Shown piece by piece: positions 1-9,922 of a stretch of 64,000 bases of DNA; position 1 is the first letter of the stretch, and each line of letters begins with the position of its first letter. Source of the DNA: Fimbriimonas sp. (GTDB lineage Bacteria; Armatimonadota; Fimbriimonadia; Fimbriimonadales; Fimbriimonadaceae); the NCBI GenBank assembly GCA_029866005.1, contig JARXAE010000002.1:1-64000 (forward strand), in the 5' to 3' direction. The notes beneath the pieces are model-generated. The model worked only from the letters and a program-made list of their open reading frames with translations, was not told where the DNA came from and ran no database searches. Made by a program: the position numbers and the translations under genes.

Positions 1-1
1 C

Positions 2-1054
2 CCTGCTGACCACCCAACGGTGTCGAAAGAGGAGCTTGAGTACATCCGTCAAGACGGTGAGGAGGAGACCGAAAAGATGACGTACTCCACGCTTTTGGGA
101 CTTCGTCCGGTCTACGCCATCGCCCTCGCCAAGGGCCTCAGTGAGTCCCCCTGGTGGTTCTATCTCACATGGCTACCCAAGTTCTTATCCGACGAGTTTC
201 AACTCAACGCGACGTTCATGCGGATCGCAATTCCCGTCGTCTATCTCATCGCCGACTTTGGTGCGGTAGGCGGAGGATGGCTTTCCTCCCGCTTGATTCA
301 ACGGGGTTCCGAGGTTGGCAAGGCGCGTAAAACCGCCATGCTCGTATGCGCGCTCAGCGCGGTTCCGGTGATGGCGGTCGGTTCGCTGATGAAGACCAAG
401 GAGATCGTCGGAATCCCAACCGTCGCAATTGTCATCTTCCTTGTGGCAATTGCCGCATCGGCTCACCAAGGGTGGAGCTCGAACGTTTACGCTCTCATCA
501 CCGACACCGTTCCAAAATCAGGGACGGCGATGATGGTTGGAATCGCCACGGCTGCAGGTGTAACTGGGGCGTCGGTGTTCCAAGTTTTCGTTGGCAAGTC
601 AGTCGAACTGACGGGTTCCTATGCGATCTGTTTCGTCATCGCAGGGGGACTTTACTTGATCGCTTTGCTCGCTCTCCATCTCCTCTTGCCAAAGGTAGAA
701 ATGAGCCAGCCCAAGCGCCGAGTTTCCCCTCCCCTTGTTGGAGGCATCGCGGCTTCACTGGTCATTGTTCTTTTGCTCCTTCAGACCCAGCTCACCAAAC
801 CTGCGTTTCAGACTCAGGCCGACTATGAAGCCAAAGTTGCCAGCAAAGGAGGATCGTCGAAGCAAATCACCGATGCTCAAGTTGGCTGGATGCGAGCCTC
901 CTGGTTCAAAATTTCCGAACCGGGTAAGCCCGACCGTTTTGAGCTTGTAAAGTTCGATGACGCGGGGCGCCCGGTCATCGAAAAGAAGCCGATCAAGGAT
1001 CTCAAGAAGTACAAGGGACCGACGATGGAACAGTTGGCGGCGGGTACCTTTTAA
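2..1054 (+). CDS. MFS transporter, ACS/hexuronate-type (5' end missing)
   Basis: The reading frame is open from the window edge, so the N-terminal half lies outside. The first visible residues (HPTVSKEELEYI) match the central cytoplasmic loop of anion:cation symporter family MFS proteins such as ExuT and GudP, and about six further membrane segments follow. The usual protein would end near residue 220 of the visible part. Here another hydrophobic segment (VIVLLLLQ) leads to a soluble, charged tail of about 85 residues that I do not recognise. The stop is 30 nt before hutU on the same strand, so a role in uptake for the histidine pathway (histidine, urocanate or another acid) is plausible but inferred only from position. 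Substrate unknown. Confidence 0.8.
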   Translation, partial: PADHPTVSKEELEYIRQDGEEETEKMTYSTLLGLRPVYAIALAKGLSESPWWFYLTWLPKFLSDEFQLNATFMRIAIPVVYLIADFGAVGGGWLSSRLIQRGSEVGKARKTAMLVCALSAVPVMAVGSLMKTKEIVGIPTVAIVIFLVAIAASAHQGWSSNVYALITDTVPKSGTAMMVGIATAAGVTGASVFQVFVGKSVELTGSYAICFVIAGGLYLIALLALHLLLPKVEMSQPKRRVSPPLVGGIAASLVIVLLLLQTQLTKPAFQTQADYEAKVASKGGSSKQITDAQVGWMRASWFKISEPGKPDRFELVKFDDAGRPVIEKKPIKDLKKYKGPTMEQLAAGTF

Positions 1055-1084
1055 GCGGCTACCCAGTGGCCACTGAGGTTCGAT

Positions 1085-2773
1085 TTGTCCACAACAACGC
1101 CGTTGAGTTCCACCCGCACCGTCCGCGCACCGCGCGGCACTGAAATATCGTGCAAGAGCTGGCTGACCGAAGCTGCTTACCGAATGATCCAGAACAATCT
1201 GGACCCTGATGTCGCTGAGCGTCCGGAGGACCTTGTCGTCTACGGAGGCATCGGAAAGGCTGCCCGGAACTGGGCTTGCTTCGATGCAATTTTGTCAGCC
1301 CTCAGAGAGTTGAACGACGACGAAACACTCCTCGTCCAATCGGGCAAACCTGTTGGCGTCGTTCGCACCCACCCAGACGCTCCGCGCGTCCTGATTGCAA
1401 ATTCTAACCTCGTGCCTAAATGGGCAACCTGGGAGCATTTCAACGAGCTCGACCGCAAGGGGCTGATGATGTACGGCCAGATGACCGCCGGTTCGTGGAT
1501 CTACATCGGCACCCAGGGCATCGTTCAGGGAACTCACGAGACGTTTGTGGAACTTGGACGGCAGCACTACGGTGGCGATTGGAGTGGAAAGTGGATTCTC
1601 ACCGCGGGACTCGGCGGAATGGGTGGCGCTCAGCCTCTTGCCGCAGTCATGGCGGGTGCTCACTGCATCGTGATCGAATGTCAGGAATCGAGAATTGACT
1701 TCCGACTTCGAACGCGATACGTTGATCACAAAGCTCAGACAATCGACGAAGCACTTGCGATCATCAAGAACGCAAGCGAACCGACATCGGTTGGTCTCCT
1801 TGGCAATGCCGCCGAGCTAATGCCGCAATTCGTTGAGCTCGCAAGGAATGGTGGTCCGCGACCTCACGCAGTAACCGATCAGACGTCCGCACATGATCTT
1901 TTCAACGGCTATCTGCCCGCCGGTTGGACGGTCGAACAGTGGGAAGTCCACCGAAAAGGAAGCGAGGCGGAACGATTACTGTTGGTCAAACACGCCGCCA
2001 TGGGGTGCGCGACCCATGTCCGAGCCATGCTTGATTTCCATGAGATGGGCGTTCCGACGATCGACTACGGAAACAACATTCGTCAAGTGGCCCTTGATGA
2101 GGGTGTTGAGAACGCCTTCGACTTTCCCGGCTTCGTCCCTGCCTGTATCCGTCCGCTGTTTTGCGAAGGCAAGGGTCCCTTCCGCTGGGTTGCGCTGAGC
2201 GGTGATTCCGAAGATATCTACAAGACCGACGCAAAAATAATAGAGTTATTCCCCCAAAACGTACCTCTCCATCGCTGGCTCGACCAAGCTCGCGAGCGAA
2301 TCGCATTCCAGGGTCTCCCCGCCCGAATCTGCTGGCTCGGGCTCGGTGAGCGCCACCTCGCCGGACTCGCCCTCAATGAAATGGTTCGCACCGGAGAGCT
2401 TAAAGCCCCGATCGTCATCGGTCGAGACCACCTCGACTGCGGCTCGGTCGCAAGTCCGAACCGCGAAACGGAGGCGATGATCGACGGCTCGGATGCGGTT
2501 TCAGATTGGCCCCTGCTGAATGCGATGACCGCCGTGAGCGGTGGAGCGACATGGGTCAGCCTTCACCACGGGGGCGGAGTTGGCATGGGTTATTCCCAGC
2601 ATTCTGGGGTCGTCATCGTTGCCGACGGCTCATTTGAAGCTGACGAGCGCATCAAGCGTGTTCTTTGGAACGATCCGGCGATGGGTGTATTCAGGCATTT
2701 TGATGCCGGATACGAGATCGCCAAGGACACGGCGTCGAAACAAGGCGTCAAGATTCCAGGGGTGAACAATTGA
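1085..2773 (+). CDS. hutU: Urocanate hydratase (urocanase)
   Basis: Second step of histidine degradation: hydration of urocanate to imidazolonepropionate using tightly bound NAD+, in the cytosol. The 562-residue length is normal for the family. An early [11 protein letters not shown] block lies at residues 53-63, the nucleotide-binding [10 protein letters not shown] at 175-184, and the active-site block [13 protein letters not shown] has its cysteine near residue 360, matching the catalytic cysteine region of Pseudomonas urocanase. The start is a TTG preceded by GAGG six nt upstream; no better ATG keeps the conserved N-terminus. The 3' end overlaps hutH by 4 nt, so the genes are translationally coupled. 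Family assignment is secure. Confidence 0.97.
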   Translation: MSTTTPLSSTRTVRAPRGTEISCKSWLTEAAYRMIQNNLDPDVAERPEDLVVYGGIGKAARNWACFDAILSALRELNDDETLLVQSGKPVGVVRTHPDAPRVLIANSNLVPKWATWEHFNELDRKGLMMYGQMTAGSWIYIGTQGIVQGTHETFVELGRQHYGGDWSGKWILTAGLGGMGGAQPLAAVMAGAHCIVIECQESRIDFRLRTRYVDHKAQTIDEALAIIKNASEPTSVGLLGNAAELMPQFVELARNGGPRPHAVTDQTSAHDLFNGYLPAGWTVEQWEVHRKGSEAERLLLVKHAAMGCATHVRAMLDFHEMGVPTIDYGNNIRQVALDEGVENAFDFPGFVPACIRPLFCEGKGPFRWVALSGDSEDIYKTDAKIIELFPQNVPLHRWLDQARERIAFQGLPARICWLGLGERHLAGLALNEMVRTGELKAPIVIGRDHLDCGSVASPNRETEAMIDGSDAVSDWPLLNAMTAVSGGATWVSLHHGGGVGMGYSQHSGVVIVADGSFEADERIKRVLWNDPAMGVFRHFDAGYEIAKDTASKQGVKIPGVNN

Positions 2774-4299
2774 TCCGGCCAGGCCAGCTATCGTTGGACG
2801 AACTGCGTGCGCTCGCAAATCGTTTTGAGCGTGTTGAATTAGATCCTAGCTGTTGGCCAGCAATTGATGCTTCTTCCCAAACGGTACAAGAAATCGTCAA
2901 GAAGGGCGATCCTGCTTACGGAATCAATACCGGTTTTGGCAAACTGGCCAAAGTCCAAATTCCCAACGATCAGCTTTCACAGCTCCAGCTCAATCTTGTC
3001 CGTTCGCATGCCGTTGGTGTCGGCGAGCTCCTCGACACCGACACCGTTCGACTTATCCTGGTTCTGAAAATCGCCTCTCTCGCTAGAGGATATAGTGGCG
3101 TCCGTCGCGAAGTGATCGAAGCTCTGATCAACCTGCACAATGCTGAAGTTTGGCCATGCATTCCTTGCCAGGGTTCCGTCGGCGCATCCGGCGATCTCGC
3201 CCCGCTTGCTCACCTCGTTCTCCCTTTGCTTGGCGAAGGAGAAGCCCTCTACCACGGCGAGCGGCTTCCTGCTTCCCAAGCCCTCCGCAAGGCTGGCTTA
3301 GCACCAATTTCTCTCGGCCCCAAAGAAGGTTTAGCTCTTCTGAACGGCACCCAAGTTTCCACTGCCATCGCCCTCAAAGGGTTGTTCTTAACTGAGCAAG
3401 CCTTTGCCGCCGCCGTAGTCTCGGGAGCAATGAGCGTTGACGCCGCAAAAGGATCGGATGAGCCATTCGATTCACGAATCCACGAGGTGCGTGGTCACCA
3501 AACCCAAGTCCAAGTTGCCCGACTATACCGTGAGCTTCTCCAAGGAAGTGAGATTCGAGAATCGCATCGTGATGGGGACGATCGGGTGCAAGACCCTTAC
3601 TCTCTCCGTTGCCAACCGCAAGTGATGGGTGCCTGCCTAGAGATCATCCAAAACGCCGCTCGAACCCTCACAATCGAAGCCAACGCGGTCAGTGATAACC
3701 CACTCGTTTTCTCGGACACCACCGAAGTACTTAGCGGCGGAAACTTCCATGCCGAACCCGTCGCCTTTGCTGCCGACACCCTCGCTCTCGCTTGCGCCGA
3801 AATTGGCTCGCTTGCCGAAAGGCGAATTGCCCTCCTCATTGACTCCGCAATCTCCGGTCTCCCCGCGTTCCTTGTGGCAAAGCCCGGTCTGAACAGCGGA
3901 TTTATGATCGCCCATGTCACTGCGGCGGCACTGGTCAGCGAGAACAAAACCCTCTGTCATCCTGCCAGTGTGGACTCGATTCCCACCAGTGCAAATCAGG
4001 AAGATCATGTTTCCATGGCGACCTTCGCCGCCCGAAAACTTGCCGCAATTGCCCAGAATGTCCGCCATGTGATTGCCATCGAGCTTCTTGCTTCCGCCCA
4101 AGGAATCGAATTCCATAGACCGCTAAGATCCTCAAACAGTCTTGAAAGAGTGCACTTACTCATTCGCGAGCGAGCCGCTTCATACGACGAAGACCGCTTC
4201 TTCGGTGGCGATTTTGCGGCTATCGAGAAGCTAATTCACGAGGATCACCTGACTCCTTACAGTCAAGCGATTCTTCCATCGTTCCAGGAGGGATATTGA
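2770..4299 (+). CDS. hutH: Histidine ammonia-lyase
   Basis: First step of histidine degradation: removal of ammonia from L-histidine to give trans-urocanate. The 509 residues are standard. The ASG triplet that cyclises to the electrophilic MIO cofactor lies at residues 139-141 within [15 protein letters not shown]. The catalytic loop tyrosine is near residue 50 in YGINTGFG, and SDNPLVF and NQEDHVSM blocks follow downstream. It starts with TTG inside the hutU stop (TTGA overlap) and ends in the hutG start, so all three share one transcript. No regulator (HutC or HutP) is visible in the window. Confidence 0.97.
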   Translation: MIRPGQLSLDELRALANRFERVELDPSCWPAIDASSQTVQEIVKKGDPAYGINTGFGKLAKVQIPNDQLSQLQLNLVRSHAVGVGELLDTDTVRLILVLKIASLARGYSGVRREVIEALINLHNAEVWPCIPCQGSVGASGDLAPLAHLVLPLLGEGEALYHGERLPASQALRKAGLAPISLGPKEGLALLNGTQVSTAIALKGLFLTEQAFAAAVVSGAMSVDAAKGSDEPFDSRIHEVRGHQTQVQVARLYRELLQGSEIRESHRDGDDRVQDPYSLRCQPQVMGACLEIIQNAARTLTIEANAVSDNPLVFSDTTEVLSGGNFHAEPVAFAADTLALACAEIGSLAERRIALLIDSAISGLPAFLVAKPGLNSGFMIAHVTAAALVSENKTLCHPASVDSIPTSANQEDHVSMATFAARKLAAIAQNVRHVIAIELLASAQGIEFHRPLRSSNSLERVHLLIRERAASYDEDRFFGGDFAAIEKLIHEDHLTPYSQAILPSFQEGY

Positions 4300-5195
4300 A
4301 CGTTCCTGGCTGGCATGGTCGGACTGATGAACCCGGTGAGCGGTGGCATCAGATCGTCCAGCCTTGGACCGCCGCTTCGCAAGGCGGAATTGCGTTCACC
4401 GGATTCGGATGTGATGAAGGTGTGCGGCGCAATCAGGGGCGCATCGGGGCCGCCGAGGGTCCATCAGCCCTGCGCGCGATGATGTCCAACCTGGCCACTA
4501 CACGACCTGACCTGTACGACTGCGGTGACATCACGGTCAAGAGCCAAGAGTTTGAAGTAGCCCAGCTCATTTACGCCGATAAGATCGCTCGAAGCATCGA
4601 TGCGGGAAGCCTTGCAATCGGTCTGGGTGGCGGACATGAGATCGCCTATGGCTCTTACATGGGGCTTATCAAGTCGGAGCGAACGAGCAAAGACGACAGA
4701 ATTGGCATCCTCAACCTTGATGCGCATTTCGATCTTCGCGCCGGCGAGCCATCCTCGGGAACCCCCTTTGCCCAGGCTCTCGAACTAGGAGGGGGCAACA
4801 CCCGATACCTCGCCGTCGGAATCAGTGAGGCCGCCAACGGCCAGTCACTCTTTGAGCGAGCCGACGCTCTAGGCGCCCAATACGTTCTCGACCACGAACT
4901 CACGCAAGTACCGACCGAACAGATTCAAAAATCCTTCGATCAGGTTGATCACTTGTACGTTTCCCTGGATCTGGATGTCCTTCCTGCAAGTATCGCCCCT
5001 GGAGTCTCGGCCCCTGCTGCCCGAGGCGTCTCCTTAGAAGCAGTCTCCCAGATTCTCCAACTCGCCGCCGCCAGCGGGAAATTGCGCCTTTTCGACGTCG
5101 CCGAGTTGAACCCTCGTTTTGATCTCGACAATCGCACGGCTCGCACCGCAGCACGCCTTATCTGGGAAGTTGTCAAAGCCTGGAAGTCGTCATGA
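4296..5195 (+). CDS. hutG: Formimidoylglutamase, arginase/agmatinase family
   Basis: Last step of the short Hut route: N-formimidoyl-L-glutamate is hydrolysed to glutamate and formamide by a binuclear Mn enzyme of the ureohydrolase fold. Metal ligands are visible in GGGHE (111-115), DAHFD (142-146) and SLDLDVLP in the C-terminal third. An N-terminal GRIGAAEGP block is typical of formimidoylglutamases rather than arginases. The start is TTG overlapping the hutH stop, preceded by a strong AGGAGGG. The 3' end overlaps the hutI ATG by 4 nt. Position between hutH and hutI makes agmatinase unlikely. Confidence 0.93.
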   Translation: MNVPGWHGRTDEPGERWHQIVQPWTAASQGGIAFTGFGCDEGVRRNQGRIGAAEGPSALRAMMSNLATTRPDLYDCGDITVKSQEFEVAQLIYADKIARSIDAGSLAIGLGGGHEIAYGSYMGLIKSERTSKDDRIGILNLDAHFDLRAGEPSSGTPFAQALELGGGNTRYLAVGISEAANGQSLFERADALGAQYVLDHELTQVPTEQIQKSFDQVDHLYVSLDLDVLPASIAPGVSAPAARGVSLEAVSQILQLAAASGKLRLFDVAELNPRFDLDNRTARTAARLIWEVVKAWKSS

Positions 5196-6361
5196 GTTTC
5201 GACCTGCTGATCGAGAATGTGAACATTGCCACGATGGTCGGCGATGACTACGGAGTCCTTGCTCATTACGATATCGGGGTCACCGGTGGTCGAATCATCC
5301 ACCTCGCTCCAACCTCAAAACCCACTCCGACCCGAACTTGGCTCACTCCTGGTCTCATCGACTGCCACACTCACCTCGTCTATGCTGGGAACCGCGCAAA
5401 CGAGTTTGAAGCAAGACTCAACGGCAAAACTTACCAAGAAATTTCCGCTGCTGGCGGCGGCATCCTGAGCACTGTGGCTGCAACTCGAGCAGCAAGCGAA
5501 GATGCACTTCTCGAATCGGCTCAGAATCGCCTTGCCCAACTTTGCCGAGAAGGCGTCACAACCGTCGAAGTCAAATCTGGATATGGCCTTGACTTTGAGA
5601 CCGAATCGAAGATGCTCCGAGTCGCGGCAGAGCTGAAAGGGGCAAAGATCTGTCGTACGCTACTTGCAGCGCATGCCGTCCCTTCTGAGTTCAGTGGTGA
5701 CAAGGAAGGCTACGTGGCATACGTAGCAAACAAGATGATTCCCGCTCTTGCCTCGGAGTGTGATGCAGTTGACGCCTTCTGTGAAGGCATCGCATTTTCC
5801 CCGACTCAGACCCAACTCATCTTCGACGCTGCCAAAAAGTTTGGTCTGCCCGTTAAGCTTCACGCAGACCAACTTTCCGATCTGGGCGGAGCAGGGCTAG
5901 CCGCTGATAATCATGCGCTGTCGGCGGATCACGTCGAATTCACATCTGAAGAGTCCGTCCAAAGGATGAAACAGAGCGGAACCGTTGCCGTTCTGCTCCC
6001 CGGAGCGTTTTACTACCTGCGTGAGACCCAAAAGCCGCCGATCGATTATTTCCGAAAATGTGGAATTCCGATGGCCGTTGCGACGGATCACAACCCCGGC
6101 ACCAGCCCGTGCTTGTCGCTTCTCCTCTGTATGAACATGGCCTGCGTCCTGTTTGGTCTGACGCCGCTCGAGGCACTGCAGGGAGTGACTAAAAACGCCG
6201 CCAAAGCACTAGGGCTAGAGGTTGAAATTGGCACCGTTGACCTCGGCAAGCGAGCCGATTTCGCGCTCTACGAAATCAATCACCCTCGCGATCTTGCCTC
6301 GAAACTTGGTACAAACCCCTGCGTGGGACGCTATATCGGGGGCGTCAGGCAGCCTGATTGA
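5192..6361 (+). CDS. hutI: Imidazolonepropionase
   Basis: Third step of histidine degradation: ring opening of 4-imidazolone-5-propanoate to N-formimidoylglutamate by a metal-dependent amidohydrolase. Residues 59-61 (HTH within PGLIDCHTHLVYAG) are the first metal ligands. LHADQLSDLGGAGLAA and ATDHNPGTSP carry the other histidine and aspartate ligands. The length (389 aa) is slightly short of the usual 400-410. The start is ATG inside ATGA with the hutG stop. The 3' end runs 17 nt into the convergent idi gene, so there is no room for an ordinary terminator between the two transcription units. Confidence 0.96.
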   Translation: MSFDLLIENVNIATMVGDDYGVLAHYDIGVTGGRIIHLAPTSKPTPTRTWLTPGLIDCHTHLVYAGNRANEFEARLNGKTYQEISAAGGGILSTVAATRAASEDALLESAQNRLAQLCREGVTTVEVKSGYGLDFETESKMLRVAAELKGAKICRTLLAAHAVPSEFSGDKEGYVAYVANKMIPALASECDAVDAFCEGIAFSPTQTQLIFDAAKKFGLPVKLHADQLSDLGGAGLAADNHALSADHVEFTSEESVQRMKQSGTVAVLLPGAFYYLRETQKPPIDYFRKCGIPMAVATDHNPGTSPCLSLLLCMNMACVLFGLTPLEALQGVTKNAAKALGLEVEIGTVDLGKRADFALYEINHPRDLASKLGTNPCVGRYIGGVRQPD

Positions 6362-6872
6362 TTTCTTCAAACTTGCCCAAAATTAAGCCGAGCCAAGGCG
6401 CAAACTGCTCCGGGAACGCGCTCATCTCTTCTTGCAATTGCCCGAGTGAGATCCATCTGATCGCCGAGACCTCACTCTCAGCAAAAGGCACCTTTGCATC
6501 CCATCTTCCAACAAACACATGGTCATGCTCTTTCTCGGCCAACCCACTCTCGGGGTCGGAGGCACTATATCGGAACACTCCAAGCTCCCTCAGCTGAAGC
6601 ACGATACCTAACTCTCGTTCCGTCGTTCGTGTTGCTGCGGAAATCGTTGCCTCACCCGGCCAAGGGTGGGAACAACAGCTGTTTGCCCACTTACCCGCAA
6701 AATGGTACTTTTCGAACGAACGTTGCTGGATCAGTAGTTCTCCAATGGGGTTAAAGATAAACACCGAAACTGCCCGGTGCCAAGTGCCACCGTTGCGATG
6801 AGCTGCCAACTTGCCTATCGAGCCAATCGTCTCGCCGCGCTCGTTCACCACCTGCAAAAGTTCGTCAACCAT
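6345..6872 (-). CDS. idi: Isopentenyl-diphosphate delta-isomerase, type I
   Basis: Interconverts IPP and DMAPP, supplying the allylic primer for prenyl diphosphate and carotenoid synthesis. It is a Nudix-fold protein of 175 residues, close to the E. coli enzyme (182). The catalytic block reads WANSCCSHP (62-70), matching the W-x-N-x-C-x-HP signature of type I enzymes, followed by a PGE and an RELG Nudix helix. EKEHDHVF carries acidic metal ligands. It is the last gene of a minus-strand carotenoid operon: its ATG overlaps the crtB stop by 8 nt. This location suggests that precursor supply is co-regulated with pigment synthesis. Confidence 0.93.
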   Translation of the reverse strand: MVDELLQVVNERGETIGSIGKLAAHRNGGTWHRAVSVFIFNPIGELLIQQRSFEKYHFAGKWANSCCSHPWPGEATISAATRTTERELGIVLQLRELGVFRYSASDPESGLAEKEHDHVFVGRWDAKVPFAESEVSAIRWISLGQLQEEMSAFPEQFAPWLGLILGKFEEINQAA

Positions 6873-7761
6873 GAGTCACCAAGTGAGTCAAAACGCGTTC
6901 ATCATCCGCGACGACTCGCGCAGCACAAAGAAGCTTCTGACGTCGTGACGTACGAGCTCGCTTTGTAAACACATCGTAACCGTTCGCCTCAATCCGCCCA
7001 AGAATATCCGAGTAGAGAATCCGAGCGACCAAAACCGCCTTTCTCATTCGTCGAGGGAGTCGATAGGTTCCGGCGTCAGAAAATCTATATAGTTCGCGCG
7101 TTCGTTCAATCTCAAACTTCAGCAGTGCCTCGATTTCTGGCGTGACAACCCCCGCCTCAAGTGCTGCATGTGTAACCCCGAATCGCGCAAGGTCTTCCTG
7201 AGGCAAGTACACCCGCCGACGATCCCGTAAGTCCTCTCCGACATCACGCAGAAAGTTGGTCATCTGCATCGCCTCGCCCAGTGCCTTTGCCCGGGCAAGT
7301 GTGTCCTCGTCGGTCGGGGCATCCATGGCATAGCACATCATCACCCCAACGGCACTCGCCGACCCGCGCATGTAGTCACAGAGATCCGCATAGGTTGGAT
7401 ACTCTGCCTGGTCGATATCTTGGATCATCGCATCAATGAAGAAGTGTGCTTCCTCAACCGGAATCTTGCATTCGCGAACGGTATCACAGAACGCTCGCAT
7501 CGCCCAGTGGCTTGGACATTCCCCAGCTAAACCCAACACCAACTGCTGTCGCCAATCTTCGAGATTGGCTCTTTGCTCCTGAGGCGAAAGCTCTCCTGGG
7601 TTATCTACCCACTCATCGGCGATCCGTACGAAGCCATAGATGGCGTGAACATGCCGCCTGATTCGGGCCGGAAAGCGCAGTGTGGCGTAATAGTAGGTCG
7701 TCCCGAATTTCTTATGGACCTGACGGCAAAGCTCGATATCTGCAGGGCTGGCAAAGCTCAT
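6865..7761 (-). CDS. crtB: Phytoene synthase (squalene/phytoene synthase family)
   Basis: Head-to-head condensation of two geranylgeranyl diphosphates to phytoene, the first committed carotenoid step. Both aspartate-rich motifs are present: DEWVD at 49-53 in YGFVRIADEWVD, and DVGED at 173-177 in NFLRDVGEDLRDRRRVYLP. The 298 residues are normal for bacterial CrtB. Squalene or dehydrosqualene synthase are the alternatives, but the neighbouring crtI and cruF-like genes favour phytoene. It overlaps the upstream acyltransferase by 4 nt and idi by 8 nt. Confidence 0.93.
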   Translation of the reverse strand: MSFASPADIELCRQVHKKFGTTYYYATLRFPARIRRHVHAIYGFVRIADEWVDNPGELSPQEQRANLEDWRQQLVLGLAGECPSHWAMRAFCDTVRECKIPVEEAHFFIDAMIQDIDQAEYPTYADLCDYMRGSASAVGVMMCYAMDAPTDEDTLARAKALGEAMQMTNFLRDVGEDLRDRRRVYLPQEDLARFGVTHAALEAGVVTPEIEALLKFEIERTRELYRFSDAGTYRLPRRMRKAVLVARILYSDILGRIEANGYDVFTKRARTSRRQKLLCAARVVADDERVLTHLVTHG

Positions 7762-8429
7762 TTCTTTGCAAACCTCTTCATGCTCATCCGCTCGTTCACG
7801 TCGCCTGTCCCTCGAGCAAGAATCGGAAATTCTTCGTTGTTGCCCACCCGCTCTCTCAGTTTGACTAGCTCACTCTCCAGTCGAGACTGGCAATCGTCAA
7901 TTGACGAAAAAGCGTGCGAGGTGCCTAGGCTCACCCAAGCCTCCGGTCTCTCATGGATCGAGTGCTCATAGTAGATCGCTGTCGGAACCAGGGTAACCCC
8001 TTTCACTTTCTCAGCGACGAGCTGAAGTGCCTTCCCGAGTGGCCAAATCGTTGGCGGACGATGCAAGACCCCTTCCGCAAACAGCATGAGAGAGAACTTC
8101 TCGGAATTCATCAGTCGGATTGTCTTCCGAATCGTCGTCGCACGTCCGGTGGTGTCACCGGCGGCGTAGCGCATTCCACCCACTCTCGCAAACAGTGGGA
8201 ACGCATCGAACTCTTCGATCCAGTCGAGTGCTTTGAGTTTGAGCCTCTCGACAACGTGGAACAGTATGTAGCCATCCAACCATCCGTGGTGATTGCAGTA
8301 AAAGATGACTGGAGCGGTCAGAGGCTCCTGTGGAGAAGACCAGTAGAGATTTCGTAGGCGCGAACGGGTAGAGCGGCGAATCATGCCACCAACCAGCCAG
8401 CCTATAAACCCCTCGGTCTGCGTGCTCAC
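7758..8429 (-). CDS. PlsC-type acyltransferase in the carotenoid operon
   Basis: A 1-acylglycerol-3-phosphate acyltransferase-like protein of 223 residues. The catalytic HX4D is at His47-Asp52 (NHHGWLD), with a FAEG block in the position of the acyl-acceptor motif and an LVPTAIYY strand further on. It starts with GTG overlapping the crtI stop by 4 nt and overlaps crtB by 4 nt. In green sulfur bacteria (CruD) and in staphyloxanthin synthesis (CrtO) acyltransferases esterify the sugar of carotenoid glycosides. Position in this operon makes that role likely here, but phospholipid acylation cannot be excluded from sequence. Confidence 0.8.
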   Translation of the reverse strand: MSTQTEGFIGWLVGGMIRRSTRSRLRNLYWSSPQEPLTAPVIFYCNHHGWLDGYILFHVVERLKLKALDWIEEFDAFPLFARVGGMRYAAGDTTGRATTIRKTIRLMNSEKFSLMLFAEGVLHRPPTIWPLGKALQLVAEKVKGVTLVPTAIYYEHSIHERPEAWVSLGTSHAFSSIDDCQSRLESELVKLRERVGNNEEFPILARGTGDVNERMSMKRFAKK

Positions 8430-9877
8430 CCCGCGATGACTCCTTCATGAATCAGGCGCTCCTCAATGAGCTCAGCCGAAATCAAAACCATCGGCAGCCC
8501 ATTTCCAGGAACAGTGCTCGCACCGACGAAGTAGAGATCCGGGTTCGCTTTGCTTCGATTTTGCGGGCGCATGAAAGCACTTTGGAAGAGATCATGACTG
8601 ATTCCAAACGCCGCCCCACGCTCAAGGTTCAGTTCACTCTTCCACTCGTTCGGTCCCCGTCGCTTAATTTCACGAATTTTGCAGCGATCAAATCCACCCT
8701 CTTTGGTAAGACGGTCGAAAACGGTTCCTTCCAATTGGTCAATCATGGACGCGTCCATTGGGAAGTCGAGGTTTGGGCAAGGAACCAATACGAACAAATT
8801 AATCCTTCCTTCAGGTGCCGCATCCGGGTCGCTTCGCTTAGAAATGCAGACATAAAAGGCAGGATCTGTTGGCACCTTGAGATCGTGGAAAATCGAATCC
8901 AAGTTGCCGTCAAAGTCGGCTCCGAACACCACGTTGTGGTGTTCAAATCCTTCAAGATCACCTTCGTAGTCGATGTACATCAGGTGCGCTGAGCAAGAGT
9001 AACGCAGGTTGCGTTTTGAAGGCGCTGCCGAGAGTTCGCGCTGGGCGTAAGGCATATCCGCATTTGCGACAACGATGTCTGCCTCGATGACTTCGCCACC
9101 AACCAGGTGAACTCGCTTGCCCTCAATCCGATCAACGGGACAATTCAGACGGATTTGGACTCCTTTCTCATGGGCAATCTCTGCCATCGTATCCGAAATC
9201 GACCCCAGACCACCCTCTGGGTAAAAGATTCCTTCGCCGTACTCCATGTATGCCAAAGTCGCGTAGACCCAAGGGGCATCGTTTGGCGAGAGTCCCAGAT
9301 ACATTGTCTGGAAACTGAAGATCATCTGCAAGCGTTTGTCATCAAACCTTTGCTTGACCCGCTTCGCCAGGTTTCCTAGCATGTTGTGCTGAAGTACTCG
9401 CCGTAGCTGAGACGGACTAGCAAAATCCCAAATCGAACGGTAGTTCTTGCGAACAAAATTCGGGATCGACTCCTCGTAAAGATCTTTCAGCTCGGCCAAG
9501 AATCCTGGGTACTTGGCGGCCTCCTTGTCTCCGCTCATTTCTCGAATACGCTCGGTCATTACCGGAACATTCGTCGTTCCATCAAAGCGCGTTCCGTCAG
9601 CGAAAAATACTCGGTAGCTGGGGTCGCAAAGCTTATTTGGAACTCGAACATCGAAATCCTCGCCAATATCTTTGAAGAGCTTCTTGAACGGATCCATCAT
9701 CATCAACAGGGTTGGACCGCCGTCAAAACGGCACTCGCCAACCTGTTCGCGGCGATTTCGTCCACCGACTGCGTCAGTCTTCTCGAGCACCGTCACGCGA
9801 TGGCCCCGATGCGCCAAACGCATCGCAACGCCAAGGCCACCCACACCGGCGCCCACTACAACAAAGTGCTTTGACAT
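8426..9877 (-). CDS. crtI: CrtI-type phytoene desaturase
   Basis: FAD-dependent desaturation (and cis-trans isomerisation) of phytoene toward neurosporene or lycopene at the membrane. The N-terminal dinucleotide-binding fold is clear: GAGVGGLGVAMRLA followed by VTVLEKTDAVGGR (residues about 9-42). The C-terminal signature LYFVGASTVPGNGLPMV is typical of the CrtI/CrtN/CrtD group. At 483 residues it is average. The number of desaturation steps, or a role as a methoxyneurosporene or 4,4'-diapo desaturase, cannot be read from sequence; the cruF-like gene upstream supports a C40 route. Linked to the acyltransferase by a 4-nt overlap. Confidence 0.92.
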   Translation of the reverse strand: MSKHFVVVGAGVGGLGVAMRLAHRGHRVTVLEKTDAVGGRNRREQVGECRFDGGPTLLMMMDPFKKLFKDIGEDFDVRVPNKLCDPSYRVFFADGTRFDGTTNVPVMTERIREMSGDKEAAKYPGFLAELKDLYEESIPNFVRKNYRSIWDFASPSQLRRVLQHNMLGNLAKRVKQRFDDKRLQMIFSFQTMYLGLSPNDAPWVYATLAYMEYGEGIFYPEGGLGSISDTMAEIAHEKGVQIRLNCPVDRIEGKRVHLVGGEVIEADIVVANADMPYAQRELSAAPSKRNLRYSCSAHLMYIDYEGDLEGFEHHNVVFGADFDGNLDSIFHDLKVPTDPAFYVCISKRSDPDAAPEGRINLFVLVPCPNLDFPMDASMIDQLEGTVFDRLTKEGGFDRCKIREIKRRGPNEWKSELNLERGAAFGISHDLFQSAFMRPQNRSKANPDLYFVGASTVPGNGLPMVLISAELIEERLIHEGVIAG

Positions 9878-9922
9878 ATCAGCGTTCTACGGATGCCCTC
9901 GTAAATCATTCGCTCCCATGAA

